Notes under the pieces: generated by a model
What the model was told of the DNA's origin: nothing
Database searches by the model: none
The model's input: the letters and a program-made list of their open reading frames with translations, nothing else
Shown: positions 21,301 through 29,992 of the stretch, piece after piece
Layout: every line of letters begins with the position of its first letter
Position numbering within the stretch: the first letter of the stretch is position 1
Position numbers and translations under genes: made by a program
Origin: an uncultured Flammeovirgaceae bacterium
GTDB lineage: Bacteria; Bacteroidota; Bacteroidia; Cytophagales; Cyclobacteriaceae
DNA: 64,000 nucleotides
Direction: 5' to 3'
NCBI GenBank assembly: GCA_937883755.1
Contig: CAKZYA010000048.1
Span: 1 to 64,000, forward strand

Positions 21301-21371
21301 GCAAGTGCTTTAGAAAAGATACCAGAGAGAGCAATTGCTAGACTACCCAAATACAGGAAAAATTTATTCAT
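18303..21371 (-). CDS. secreted pappalysin-like M43 zinc metalloprotease with T9SS sorting domain
   Basis: HEVGHYLGLRHIWGD active site, CARDB/jelly-roll-like repeats, C-terminal YKLYPNPTSDILN...YIFRVFSSTLTDSKQFILQ; start set at MNKFFLYLG (track extends to 21398). Confidence 0.87.
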   Translation of the reverse strand: MNKFFLYLGSLAIALSGIFSKALAQHEQCGTVLLNQNKNSGRFEKWMKDIRIQQKNSPQAKFQNEDAEPVYRIPVVVHVIHRGEAEGVGSNIPFEQIEDQIRTLNEDFRRLNADTVDTPPEFQPVASDSRIEFILARQSPEGFATNGVVRVEGSRDDYGIFDGDILSDLSLWNPELYMNMWVAPLRNGLLGYAQFPDSDLPGLEGSPGGAETDGVVIDFNFFGSVGNVVNRSLGRTTTHEVGHYLGLRHIWGDGDCGADDFVEDTPLQEADSESCPVHPQISCGSADMFQNYMDYTTDRCMNLFTLGQKERMRIVLENSPRRRTLLTSPGLAAPIALDDDAGIATIVSPQRSECNGDIVPTVSVTNTGQEPLTSFTIALNVQGNFREETSFNTNLAPGESAEVSLSPITLQGNTSNTEYNFTFFITEANGAPDENATNNVESVNFVIPQRTDVPIVDNFEQPNESTLLNVGYISNADNAITWEVATAPGFFSNDNQALKLDFFEYSSNVGAQDILYTPVFSLTNVRDARLTLRYAYAPYRDEDGEISPDGFAVGISTDCGATFDTFLFEAFDEELATTDFNGSAFTPTSRIEWRLLDLPLDDYLGNENLQIAFIGYNGFGNNLYIDDIAIDATPIRDVDLSIQEVISPEYLSNETSPNPKVRIENIGTSLVESFDVIYQFDNQPATAFSRSALRLAPGEETLLEFDSPDLSIGLHSFSVRIINPNLRVDDTPDNNYQRINFVVDNKQDIIPLINEFQEYDVPNILQGESADASEAWQVVNPDSSITWETVEAAGNGFNNQAVSIRNNAYSEVGAVDHLVSPTLDFSNTFEASMFFQVSYAQFSENYVDTLNILVSTDGGETYEQVLQLEGTTLSAGVVFDSEWQPQQESDWHEVFVDLSRFTGETEVRIAFESINGYGNNIFLDDIEFFLSSDDEPVATAENSYKLYPNPTSDILNSVFNLRSRETIQAVIYNSQGMAVWEGAYPNTLNQTFDVDLSTFPRGVYIFRVFSSTLTDSKQFILQ

Positions 21372-21539
21372 GAATTTGTGGTTCAATAGTGAGCGCAAGA
21401 CAATCGTTTTTTAAAGAATGAGCTAACCAAATAAGGTAACGATAAAAGTACAGTCAGAATATGTCTTACGACTGACTATTTATAAGGTTGACTGATAAAA
21501 ATAACTTCAAGAGTAAGGTTTGGTTGCAAGATGCAGTAA

Positions 21540-24500
21540 TTATGTTACTGAAATTGAGCGTTTTTTCCGCATAACCAGCACGATGAGCGCAATAAGTAGT
21601 AAAGACCCCAGTCCGATAGCAAGCCACCAGAAAGTAGAAAAAGCAGAAGTTTCCAGGGGTTGATCATCGCCAATGAGTACTAATGATGCCCAGTAGTACG
21701 GATGAGCTAAAGGCCCTTTTGCTTTTTCCAGAAAAGATAATTTGGCTTGCTGAAGGGCTACGTCTTTATCTGATCCATCCGCAAGCTCTTCAAAAAAGTT
21801 CTGTACAATTTGTTGGGTGGTGCGGTCATTTACCTTCCATAAACTCATGGCTACGTTGGGGCAACCCGCGTACTTGAATGCTCGCCCCAAACTCATAATT
21901 CCTTCCCCTCGAGCTAGTTGCCCTACCCCAGTTTCACAGGCACTTAGCACGGTAAGATCAGCCTGAAGCTGTAAATTGTACAGTTCGTGAGCATACAGAA
22001 AATTATCTTCATTGGTAGTATTATTCGTTTGAGAAAAAACCAATCCAGAGTACATGGGGTCTTCATCATGGGCAAAGGCGTGCATAGAGAGGTGAAGGAG
22101 GTTACTCTGAGGGGCAAAATCCCGAAAGGCACTCTCAGTAGCTCTATCATCCATAAATACCTGACTATCAAATAATTGGGAAGCTTGCTGCACTTCTTCT
22201 CTGTTGTATAGAAGATCATAAAAAGCTTCAGGGGCATCCCCACTGCGGGTAGCGTTTTCGGCCAACAGTGGCGCGCTTTTGTACTTTGGGGCAAACCCAG
22301 CGTAAGCGTATTTTTCAGTTACTGTATTAGCAGCAGGCTGCTGTCGGATATACAAAGACGATGAGTATTCGTAATGAAGCGGTAACTCCTTAATCAGGTA
22401 AGGGAGTGAGCCAAAGTTTGCTGATTTAGTTTCCGTAATCTCCTGGGTGAGTAATACCTCAAAAGGAAGATAGCCGAGTTGACCATCGGGAATAATAACG
22501 AGCTTTTCTGGTTGCACATCCAACGAATCTAGTAAGTTTCCTGCTAGCTGTTGGTAAAGCGTATGTCCGCTTTGTGCCCACTTTAATCTGGCTTCTGGGG
22601 AGCGGGTAGCATCTAGGTTATACTGCCGAACAAGCGGGAGAAAATTATCTAGGTTTTGTTCGAAATCACGAAAACTAGCAACAGAATCAATGATAGTCTC
22701 ATTAGTGCTAATACCTATTGCAAATAGGGATCTATCGCCCATAAAATACGATAGTAGCATGGTGTTAGGCGGGAGGCTAGCTTGAACATCAGAGAGAGAA
22801 GCCACTTCAGTATCATGGCGTAAAGCGTAGTAATCAGGATAGTTTTGTTCAAACTGTTGAAGTAAGTCTTGGCGAGCCCGCTGAGCTACTAATAGCTGCT
22901 GCTGAACCTGGTTTGCTTGTGAGCTAGTAGCATCGGAAAAGTCATTGAGTTGTTGCTCCAATATTGATACCTTCCGAGCGTATGTGTGCTCTTGCTCCAG
23001 CAGTGAATCTGGAACTCCCCCAAAACTCTGTGCTTGTATTTTCTGGGTAGCTTCCAGTAGGATAAAGCTTTTACTTTTTTCCACAAAGTAAAATGCTTCA
23101 GCTAAAAACTGATCGGTAGTGGGCTGGCGTTGGTGCATTTCGTAAGCTACCCGAATAGCTTGCTCGTATATCTCAAAAAAGTGAGAAGCTACAAACTGTC
23201 GGTATTCTACCGAAGGAAATCCCTGGCGCATTTCATCCAGTATATCACCAATGAGGTGATAAATTTCTAGAGCACTTGTTAAGGGAGCTGTACTTTCGGG
23301 TTGTTGCTGATAAAGCCCCCACAATGCTTCTGCCTTGTAGGCAAGAACTTCTAGAAGTTCTTTCTTAGCTCCCGCATCTTGGTACAGTGGGTTTTCCAGC
23401 ACGTCAGCTTCGGCGGTAAACTCAGTTACCAGTTGACCTAAGGCTTGTTGGTATCTTTCTAGCCCACCTCGCCAATCATTCTGAGTAGCCAGTAACTGTC
23501 CTTGGTGTAGGTACACGCTAGCCCGTTGGTAGTGCTTGGCAGGAAGTAACTCGTTAGCCAACTGTAAGCTTCGGTCGTAAGCCTGCTGAGCCTCAGAGTA
23601 ACGCTGCATGAGAGCGTAAGTAGTTCCCATCTCTTGGTAGGTAGTGATAAGTAAATCACTGCTCTTTCTTTGAGTAGAGAGGGCTAAAGATAGATAGTGA
23701 AGAGTGCTATCGTACTGTTGCTGAGCCTGATAGATAGAGGCAAGCATATTAGCCGAGGAACGTATAGGGTTTTGTACTCTAGCATTAGTTTTTTGAGTAA
23801 GAAAATAAGATAAAGCGTTTTTAGCTAATGCTATTCCCTTATCATAACCGTCCAACTGCTGGTTGTAGTAGGCTGAAGCGAAATATGACTGAGCTTGATA
23901 AAGATCATTTAGTGCTTGTAGGTAGTTCCAGTCATAATCTGGAGCGTCATTTGTTTTTGGTAACCATTCTGAAGAAACTCTGAAATAGTATAATGACTGT
24001 TGATAGTTCTGTAAGCGATAGTAGGCATTGCCAAGGTAAACAAAAACATCATTCACTAATAGGGAGTCAGTCATTTCAAATAATGACTGAGGTTCCACAA
24101 TTTTCTTGAATGCATCAATAGCAGCTGCAAAATCACCGACAGTGTAGTAAAACGAACCTCTGGTGTAAGCCACATCTTGACTAAGTGTTCCGAGAGAGTC
24201 GAGGGTATCTAAGGCCTCAGCATGTTGACGTAGGAGTTGTTCTACTCGATTGAGATAATACTGAAGTGTATCAGTCTTAGTGTGGTACTGGGCGCACCAA
24301 GCTGCCTGTAAAAGAGTCGAGATCTGAGCATCCCAAAGGCGTTGATATTCCGCTTGATGAGCGGCTTTTTCTAATGCTTTAAAGGCGCTATCCGGCTGGC
24401 TATAGAAATAGTTCTCATATACGGATAAGATAGTCTCTTCAATATCTTGAGTTGTAGTATTCGTGCTATTGTCAGACTGGGCTAAACATAAAAAACACTG

Positions 24501-24623
24501 CACATTTAGTAGTAAACATGCAGTGATTAGAGTAATTAAGCGACACCTTAAAATATCAATACATATCAATAGGGACGTTTTCGCTATGAATTTCTTCAGA
24601 AACAACTTCTCCGTTAATTTCAT
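21540..24623 (-). CDS. exported TPR-CHAT (caspase-like) protein with C-terminal TM anchor
   Basis: N-terminal hydrophobic segment, many TPR-like helices, CHAT motifs LLHLSMHAFAHDEDPMYSGLVF (His) and LTVLSACETGVGQLARGEGIMSLGRAF (Cys), terminal TM WWLAIGLGSLLLIALIVLVMRKKRS. Confidence 0.87.
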   Translation of the reverse strand: MKLTEKLFLKKFIAKTSLLICIDILRCRLITLITACLLLNVQCFLCLAQSDNSTNTTTQDIEETILSVYENYFYSQPDSAFKALEKAAHQAEYQRLWDAQISTLLQAAWCAQYHTKTDTLQYYLNRVEQLLRQHAEALDTLDSLGTLSQDVAYTRGSFYYTVGDFAAAIDAFKKIVEPQSLFEMTDSLLVNDVFVYLGNAYYRLQNYQQSLYYFRVSSEWLPKTNDAPDYDWNYLQALNDLYQAQSYFASAYYNQQLDGYDKGIALAKNALSYFLTQKTNARVQNPIRSSANMLASIYQAQQQYDSTLHYLSLALSTQRKSSDLLITTYQEMGTTYALMQRYSEAQQAYDRSLQLANELLPAKHYQRASVYLHQGQLLATQNDWRGGLERYQQALGQLVTEFTAEADVLENPLYQDAGAKKELLEVLAYKAEALWGLYQQQPESTAPLTSALEIYHLIGDILDEMRQGFPSVEYRQFVASHFFEIYEQAIRVAYEMHQRQPTTDQFLAEAFYFVEKSKSFILLEATQKIQAQSFGGVPDSLLEQEHTYARKVSILEQQLNDFSDATSSQANQVQQQLLVAQRARQDLLQQFEQNYPDYYALRHDTEVASLSDVQASLPPNTMLLSYFMGDRSLFAIGISTNETIIDSVASFRDFEQNLDNFLPLVRQYNLDATRSPEARLKWAQSGHTLYQQLAGNLLDSLDVQPEKLVIIPDGQLGYLPFEVLLTQEITETKSANFGSLPYLIKELPLHYEYSSSLYIRQQPAANTVTEKYAYAGFAPKYKSAPLLAENATRSGDAPEAFYDLLYNREEVQQASQLFDSQVFMDDRATESAFRDFAPQSNLLHLSMHAFAHDEDPMYSGLVFSQTNNTTNEDNFLYAHELYNLQLQADLTVLSACETGVGQLARGEGIMSLGRAFKYAGCPNVAMSLWKVNDRTTQQIVQNFFEELADGSDKDVALQQAKLSFLEKAKGPLAHPYYWASLVLIGDDQPLETSAFSTFWWLAIGLGSLLLIALIVLVMRKKRSISVT

Positions 24624-25458
24624 AAGTAATCTGAAGGGCTAAGTTAAGACTTTTTGTTTCTATTTCCGGGTTTACTATAGTGAAAGGGGCTAGTGCCTCT
24701 TCGGCTTCATATTCAATTACTGATCCACACTCTTCACCAGAACATGCATATAGCTCACCACCCTTAGTATAAAGCTGGGCACTTAGCTTCTGGATTGATC
24801 CTTCTGAAACAATTACGTGTAACTCTGGGATAGGAATATTACATCCTGCTAGCACTGGGCAAGGTCTGGGGCGAGGAAAGCGAGGAAAACGAAACATCAC
24901 TGATCCTGCCTCTTCATATTCTGTCAGATATACTGGAACACTTTTTTCAAAAAATTCCTCGACAAACGCTTTGCCATCCACTTCGTACGCTACCTTTACG
25001 CTGAGAGATAGGTTTTCGGATGAGGCTTGGTCATCCACAACGCCCATGGAGACTAAGGCACTACCGCTCTCGTATGCTATATTACCTCCAAATTCTTCAC
25101 TACTGGAGGCGTACAATTCTCCTTTTTCAGTGTAAAGCTCTAAATAAGTTTCTTGAATATTACCACCCTCTACTGGTAGAAGAAGAAATTCTGGCATAGG
25201 TAGGTTGCATCCAGCTAGTCTTGGGCAGGGTCTAGGGCGAGGGAAACGAGGGATTCTGAAAAATAAATGTTCGTTAAGAGGAATAGCTTGATCGAGAGCA
25301 CCGTTTTCTGTCAGAGAGCCCGGAAACTTAGGGTTAAAGGTTGGTAAATCAATATTTGGATTATAAGTAGGCGCTTTGATAGGAGCTTTTTCTTCCTGGC
25401 AAGCACTAAACGAGATAATCAATAAACATAGAGAGAGTAAAGAAGTAAGGCGTCTCAT
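24556..25458 (-). CDS. lipoprotein with two tandem copies of a PRPRPCPxLAGCN domain
   Basis: Lipobox-like LLIISFSAC; two ~120-aa repeats each beginning FRxPRFPRPRPCPxLAGCNxPxPE; overlaps the CHAT gene by 68 bp. Confidence 0.8.
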   Translation of the reverse strand: MRRLTSLLSLCLLIISFSACQEEKAPIKAPTYNPNIDLPTFNPKFPGSLTENGALDQAIPLNEHLFFRIPRFPRPRPCPRLAGCNLPMPEFLLLPVEGGNIQETYLELYTEKGELYASSSEEFGGNIAYESGSALVSMGVVDDQASSENLSLSVKVAYEVDGKAFVEEFFEKSVPVYLTEYEEAGSVMFRFPRFPRPRPCPVLAGCNIPIPELHVIVSEGSIQKLSAQLYTKGGELYACSGEECGSVIEYEAEEALAPFTIVNPEIETKSLNLALQITYEINGEVVSEEIHSENVPIDMY

Positions 25459-25627
25459 GGTATTTGGTAAAGTTTGGTTATTTAAAGAATATTTTTGCTC
25501 ATTGATACTCTTAGTTCAACAAAAGTAAACAAATGTCACCAAAATTTTGAAAAAAAATTTTGTCGCTATTAAAACTCAAGGGCTTACGTATCTTTGCTAG
25601 CAATAGGAAGAGTTCAGAATCTAGTTT

Positions 25628-26611
25628 ATGCAGTTATCCGTTAGCCAGTATCGAGAGCAAATCAATGAGCTTCTATCAGAATATGATTTTGGGCAGTCGC
25701 CCGATGAGCTTTACGCCCCTATCCGTTACATTCTTTCACTGGGAGGGAAGCGGTTACGCCCGTTACTGGTGCTTTTGGCTTACCAGCTTTTTAGGGATGA
25801 TAAACCTGGTGATGATGTGTTGGTGCCGGCAATGGCGGTAGAAGTTTTTCATAACTTCACCCTCATGCACGATGATATCATGGATCAAGCACCATTGCGT
25901 CGGGGTAAGCCTACAGTACACAAGGAGTGGAACTCCAATGTAGCGATTCTATCCGGCGATGTGATGCTGGTACGTGCTTACGAAATGCTATTAAAAGTGC
26001 CAGCCGAGTATCTTTCCAGAGTTATAGAGGCATTTAATCAGTGTGCTGCTGAAGTCTGTGAAGGTCAGCAGTGGGATATGAACTACGAAGAGGTAGAACA
26101 AGTGAGTGAAGTAGACTACCTAGAAATGATCCGGCAAAAGACAGCAGTTTTGCTGGGATTTAGTTTAAAGTTAGGAACAATACTAGCGGGGGCAGATGAA
26201 GAAGCTCAACAACAAATGTACGAGTTTGGGGAGAAAATTGGTGTAGGGTTTCAATTGATGGATGATTGGCTGGACGTCTACGCCGACCAGGGGAAGTTTG
26301 GGAAGCAAGTGGGTGGCGATATTATCGCTAATAAAAAAACATTTTTACTAATTAAGGCTTTAGAACAAGCAAAGGACAGAGAGTCAGAAACCCTGCATCA
26401 TTGGCTAGCTCAAAAGGAATTTGATAACGAAGAAAAGGTAGTAGCAGTAAAAGAGATATACGAAAAGTTGAGTATCTCGGAGCAAACCCGAAGCAAAATG
26501 AATAGTTACTTTGAAGAGGGTTTTCAAGCACTGCAGGCTCTTTCAGCCAGCGATGAGCGAAAATTGATTCTGCGCAACTTTACCGAAAAGCTTATGAAGC
26601 GGGAAAAATAA
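25628..26611 (+). CDS. polyprenyl synthetase family protein
   Basis: GGKRLRPLL, first Asp-rich motif LMHDDIMDQAPLRRGKPTVH, second LMDDWLD. Confidence 0.92.
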   Translation: MQLSVSQYREQINELLSEYDFGQSPDELYAPIRYILSLGGKRLRPLLVLLAYQLFRDDKPGDDVLVPAMAVEVFHNFTLMHDDIMDQAPLRRGKPTVHKEWNSNVAILSGDVMLVRAYEMLLKVPAEYLSRVIEAFNQCAAEVCEGQQWDMNYEEVEQVSEVDYLEMIRQKTAVLLGFSLKLGTILAGADEEAQQQMYEFGEKIGVGFQLMDDWLDVYADQGKFGKQVGGDIIANKKTFLLIKALEQAKDRESETLHHWLAQKEFDNEEKVVAVKEIYEKLSISEQTRSKMNSYFEEGFQALQALSASDERKLILRNFTEKLMKREK

Positions 26612-26860
26612 GGAATATGAGGCTAGGTGCAGGGAGCGAGGAAATTAGAAGAGGGAAGTAGGAACAGAGTCTGAAGAGTGAGCCTAGAAATTGATAAAAA
26701 TTGGAGATCAGGAAATTGCCCCATGACCATTCACTTAGGTTCCACTTCGCACTCTGTCAATCCCTCACTTATTCATTCAACAATAATACTAAAACACCAC
26801 AATACTCTAACACTAAAAACAATCAGCAATCGAGCCATTGAATAATCGGGTTAAACACTC

Positions 26861-27487
26861 ATGAATCTATCTATCACTACTATACTGATTATCATTACCG
26901 TAGCCGCAAGCTTATACGCCTGGAATAAGCCGGATCTACTACAACGCTGGATGTTCAACCCTTACGCAGTGCGTTCTCGGCGGGAGTATCATCGCTTTAT
27001 TACCTCCGGGTTTATTCATCAGGATTATCTGCACCTGTTTTTTAATATGTTTACGCTGTACTTTTTCGGTACCATCATTGAGCAGGTGTATGGTGTTATT
27101 TTTGGTGATCTGGGTGGAGTACTTTATGTAGCAATGTATCTCATTGCCATTGTAGTAGCTGACTTTAGTACCTACACCAAGCATAAGAATCATCCAAACT
27201 ATAATTCGTTGGGAGCATCGGGTGGAGTCGCTGCAATAGTATTTAGTGCGATTTTATATGATCCCACTAACGATATTTTACTGTTTGCTATTATTCCTAT
27301 TCCTGGGTTTATGCTGGGAATATTTTTTCTAATTTATTCTTATCAGCGTTCTAAGCAGACCCGCGACCGTATCAACCATGATGCTCACTTGTGGGGAGCT
27401 CTATTCGGAGTAGCGTTTACTATTTTGCTTAATCCGGCCGTAGTTCCCCGATTTATTCAGGAAATTAGTAACTTCCGACTGTTTTAG
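26861..27487 (+). CDS. rhomboid family intramembrane serine protease
   Basis: HLFFNMFTLYFFG, catalytic GASGGV, catalytic His in DAHLWGALFG; multiple TM helices. Confidence 0.88.
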   Translation: MNLSITTILIIITVAASLYAWNKPDLLQRWMFNPYAVRSRREYHRFITSGFIHQDYLHLFFNMFTLYFFGTIIEQVYGVIFGDLGGVLYVAMYLIAIVVADFSTYTKHKNHPNYNSLGASGGVAAIVFSAILYDPTNDILLFAIIPIPGFMLGIFFLIYSYQRSKQTRDRINHDAHLWGALFGVAFTILLNPAVVPRFIQEISNFRLF

Positions 27488-27659
27488 GCAAAAAGAAGGG
27501 AGCGTAATAGCGTATTGCACCAGAAAATGGGGCTGCGTTTATCTTTCAAAAATTTCCGATAGGTAAATTCAACTTTTCCTTCTCAGCATTCGTATATCCG
27601 ATGCATTGAAAATGCAATGAAAATTTAGTATCATTTGGGAGTATTAACTATCAATCATT

Positions 27660-27947
27660 ATGGCACAATCCAATAACTTCGAGAATAAAGCACGGGAAGC
27701 CCTCAGCGAAATTTTTGAGAAAATAAAAGAACTAGAAGATCAGGCCAAACAGATACGAGTCGATCTAGATAAAAAGTTCGACGAGCAAATGAGCGACCTA
27801 AAGAACAAAGACTCCAAGGTGTACCAAACCTTGGACGATGCAAAACACGCCAGTACTGCGGCATTTTACGATATTCGGCATGGGATAGAAAAAGCCTCAG
27901 AAGCTTTACGCGAAGCCCTTAAAAAAGCATCGTATCACTTTAAATAG
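27660..27947 (+). CDS. hypothetical coiled-coil/YtxH-like protein
   Basis: 95 aa, highly charged amphipathic helix. Confidence 0.6.
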   Translation: MAQSNNFENKAREALSEIFEKIKELEDQAKQIRVDLDKKFDEQMSDLKNKDSKVYQTLDDAKHASTAAFYDIRHGIEKASEALREALKKASYHFK

Positions 27948-28131
27948 TAGAAACTGCTGTTTCTCAGCCTTCTACCTCATTGTCTACTCCGCAGCAGGTT
28001 TACCAGGGAGTGATAAAACTTAGAGAGGCTCATCTACTACCGCCATTACAACAGTGGTTGGATGAAGAAATGGCCTTTCTCAGGCAAGCAAGACAACAGG
28101 CTGATCATTTTTTTTCAAGAGGTCTTGTCAG

Positions 28132-28239
28132 ATGATGAAACTGCCTTCAGGGCTGGGCTCTACCTGCATCGTTACTCCGGATAGCTCATTGGTTTCCATT
28201 CCTAATGGTGAGCTTATGAGTCAGTCAGTAGCGCATTGA
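28132..28239 (+). pseudogene. possible remnant of an MscS-type mechanosensitive channel
   Basis: In-frame peptide STCIVTPDSSLVSIPNGELMSQSVAH resembles the MscS beta-domain segment (VxIPNGxxxxxxVxN); no flanking MscS sequence. Confidence 0.35.
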
Positions 28240-28269
28240 CGAACAAATTATTACCACTGAGGATTACGG

Positions 28270-29364
28270 ATGAACTACCAGGAAAAATATTCAGCCTTAC
28301 GGCAATGCACCTATCTAAATACGGCTAGCTGTGGTTTGTTATCTACTCAAAATCAGCAAGTAATTCAACAGGCTACGCAGCAGTACGCTCAGCAAGGTAG
28401 TATAGGAAGAGATGCCTGGTTTGATGAGTTAGCTACTATACGCCAAGTTTCAGCGGAGTTTATTGGGGCTAATTCTTCTGAGATAGGGTTGATCAACAAT
28501 TTTACCAGCTGTATCTATCAGGTAGCTCAACTGCTACAAGGTCATCGGCGAGTGTTGGTAGTGGCTGATGATTACCCATCGCTGGTACTGCCTTGGCACT
28601 TACTGGGTTTTGAAGTATTCACCATAACTGCTTTACCAGATGGTAGTATTCCGTTGGAAGCTATTGAGCAAAGTATCCGGCAGCACAATATTGAAATTTT
28701 GGCGGTAAGTCATGTGCAGTACAGTAGTGGATTTCAGCTTCCGTTAGATATGCTGAGTCAGATTCGTCAGGAGCAGGGTACTAAATTAGTGGTAGATGCA
28801 ACGCAATCGCTGGGTGTGCTGCCGATCAACTTGCAAGAAACTCCAGTAGACGTGCTGATTGGCAGTGGCTACAAATGGCTTACGGCTGGGTTAGGTAGTG
28901 GAATTCTGTACATCCGTCAGGATCTACACCCAGAATTGAAGCCCAAATTACTGGGTTTTGGTACTGTGGGAAGCAATTTTTCACCGAAATCAATTGATAA
29001 TATTCCATTCACTCCCGAAACTCTAGAAGCTGGACATTATAATTTTTCTAGCTTATTAGCCTTAAGACAAGCCATAAACGAGCTCCAAGAAGTTGGAATC
29101 AGTAGTATATTTGAGAAAGTTATGCAGTTACGAAGCCGACTCGTAGAGCTCCTACCTACTAACATAAAGCTGGTTTCTGACTACGAAGTTGAGCATGCCT
29201 CCAGTATTGTCGTAATTAGTGCCCCAGAAGATGCTGAACAACAACTAAAAATACGGAATATCGTCACCTCAACCCGTCCGCGAGGACTGCGTATCAGTTT
29301 TCATTTCTACAACAACGAACAGCATATAGAGAAACTATGTGTTGCTCTAGCAAACATGGTGTGA
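28270..29364 (+). CDS. aminotransferase class V-fold PLP-dependent enzyme
   Basis: VDATQSLGVLPINL and GSGYKWLTAGLGSGILYI (PLP lysine). Confidence 0.87.
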   Translation: MNYQEKYSALRQCTYLNTASCGLLSTQNQQVIQQATQQYAQQGSIGRDAWFDELATIRQVSAEFIGANSSEIGLINNFTSCIYQVAQLLQGHRRVLVVADDYPSLVLPWHLLGFEVFTITALPDGSIPLEAIEQSIRQHNIEILAVSHVQYSSGFQLPLDMLSQIRQEQGTKLVVDATQSLGVLPINLQETPVDVLIGSGYKWLTAGLGSGILYIRQDLHPELKPKLLGFGTVGSNFSPKSIDNIPFTPETLEAGHYNFSSLLALRQAINELQEVGISSIFEKVMQLRSRLVELLPTNIKLVSDYEVEHASSIVVISAPEDAEQQLKIRNIVTSTRPRGLRISFHFYNNEQHIEKLCVALANMV

Positions 29365-29407
29365 AACCAACTAACTTGCTTTGCCTTTCTTTATCTTTAG
29401 TTTCATC

Positions 29408-29602
29408 GTGGAAAACAAATCACTTCTTCTGGTTATCATCATTGCGGTGGCAGCAGCTTCGGCATAGTTGCTATTCCGTGCGGTGCTTCAGAAGAGTGAA
29501 CATCCTATTGCGTTTGAGCTGTTTGTGGTTCTGATTGGGGTGAGCATTACTGTTTTGCTACGCCGACAGACGGTAGGTGAGTTGCGTAAGGAGGAAAATT
29601 AA
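29408..29602 (+). pseudogene. small two-helix membrane protein ORF interrupted by one in-frame TAG (29465..29467)
   Basis: GTG start: MENKSLLLVIIIAVAAASA*LLFRAVLQKSEHPIAFELFVVLIGVSITVLLRRQTVGELRKEEN*; same frame before and after TAG. Confidence 0.55.
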
Positions 29603-29655
29603 TTGAGAGTTCATACGGTCATTTTGCAGAGTAATGAGAATTTGGATATTGAATA

Positions 29656-29704
29656 GCGGGGAGTAAGGAGTAGGAAACTGTACTCCAAGCGCCTAAATCC
29701 CCGC
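29656..29704. repeat. nested intergenic hairpin
   Basis: GCGGGGA...TCCCCGC (outer 7 bp) enclosing GGAGTA...TACTCC (inner 6 bp). Confidence 0.55.
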
Positions 29705-29788
29705 ACCACGCCAGAAACTTGTAAAATCCCTGAACCAAATGCTTGTACACTCCCTTTTACCTAAGAAATATTTGTAGAGTAAAGTGTT

Positions 29789-29992
29789 ATGGAGAATTCA
29801 ACTGACAAGAAAGATCAAAATAGTTTAAAGGATTATTTTGCATTTGGGGAGGTGTTTGGTTACTTCTTTCGTAAAAAAGACCCGAACCGAAAGACAAATT
29901 TTAACTTGCGAATGATGCACGGTATTAATAAAATATCGATTATTATGTTTTTACTAGGGATTATTTTCCTGATTATCAAAAATGTGTTTTAG
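29789..29992 (+). CDS. small membrane protein, DUF6728-like
   Basis: 67 aa; DYFAFGEVFGYFFRKKDPN then one TM helix. Confidence 0.7.
   Translation: MENSTDKKDQNSLKDYFAFGEVFGYFFRKKDPNRKTNFNLRMMHGINKISIIMFLLGIIFLIIKNVF

Noticed and set aside
24823-25260. CRISPR-like or simple DNA repeat interpretation of the GGGCGAGGAAAGCGAGG-type repeats
   Set aside because: Only two copies ~366 bp apart, in frame within one gene, with diverged wobble positions: a protein domain duplication.
21540-25458. Type III CRISPR-associated (Craspase-like) TPR-CHAT interpretation
   Set aside because: No cas genes or arrays nearby, and the protein carries export and TM signals, so a cytoplasmic CRISPR effector is unlikely.
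29337-29534. 65-aa ORF MCCSSKHGVKPTNLL...
   Set aside because: Out of frame with the better-supported interrupted membrane ORF at 29408 and overlaps the aminotransferase end; Ser/Cys/Leu-rich shadow composition.
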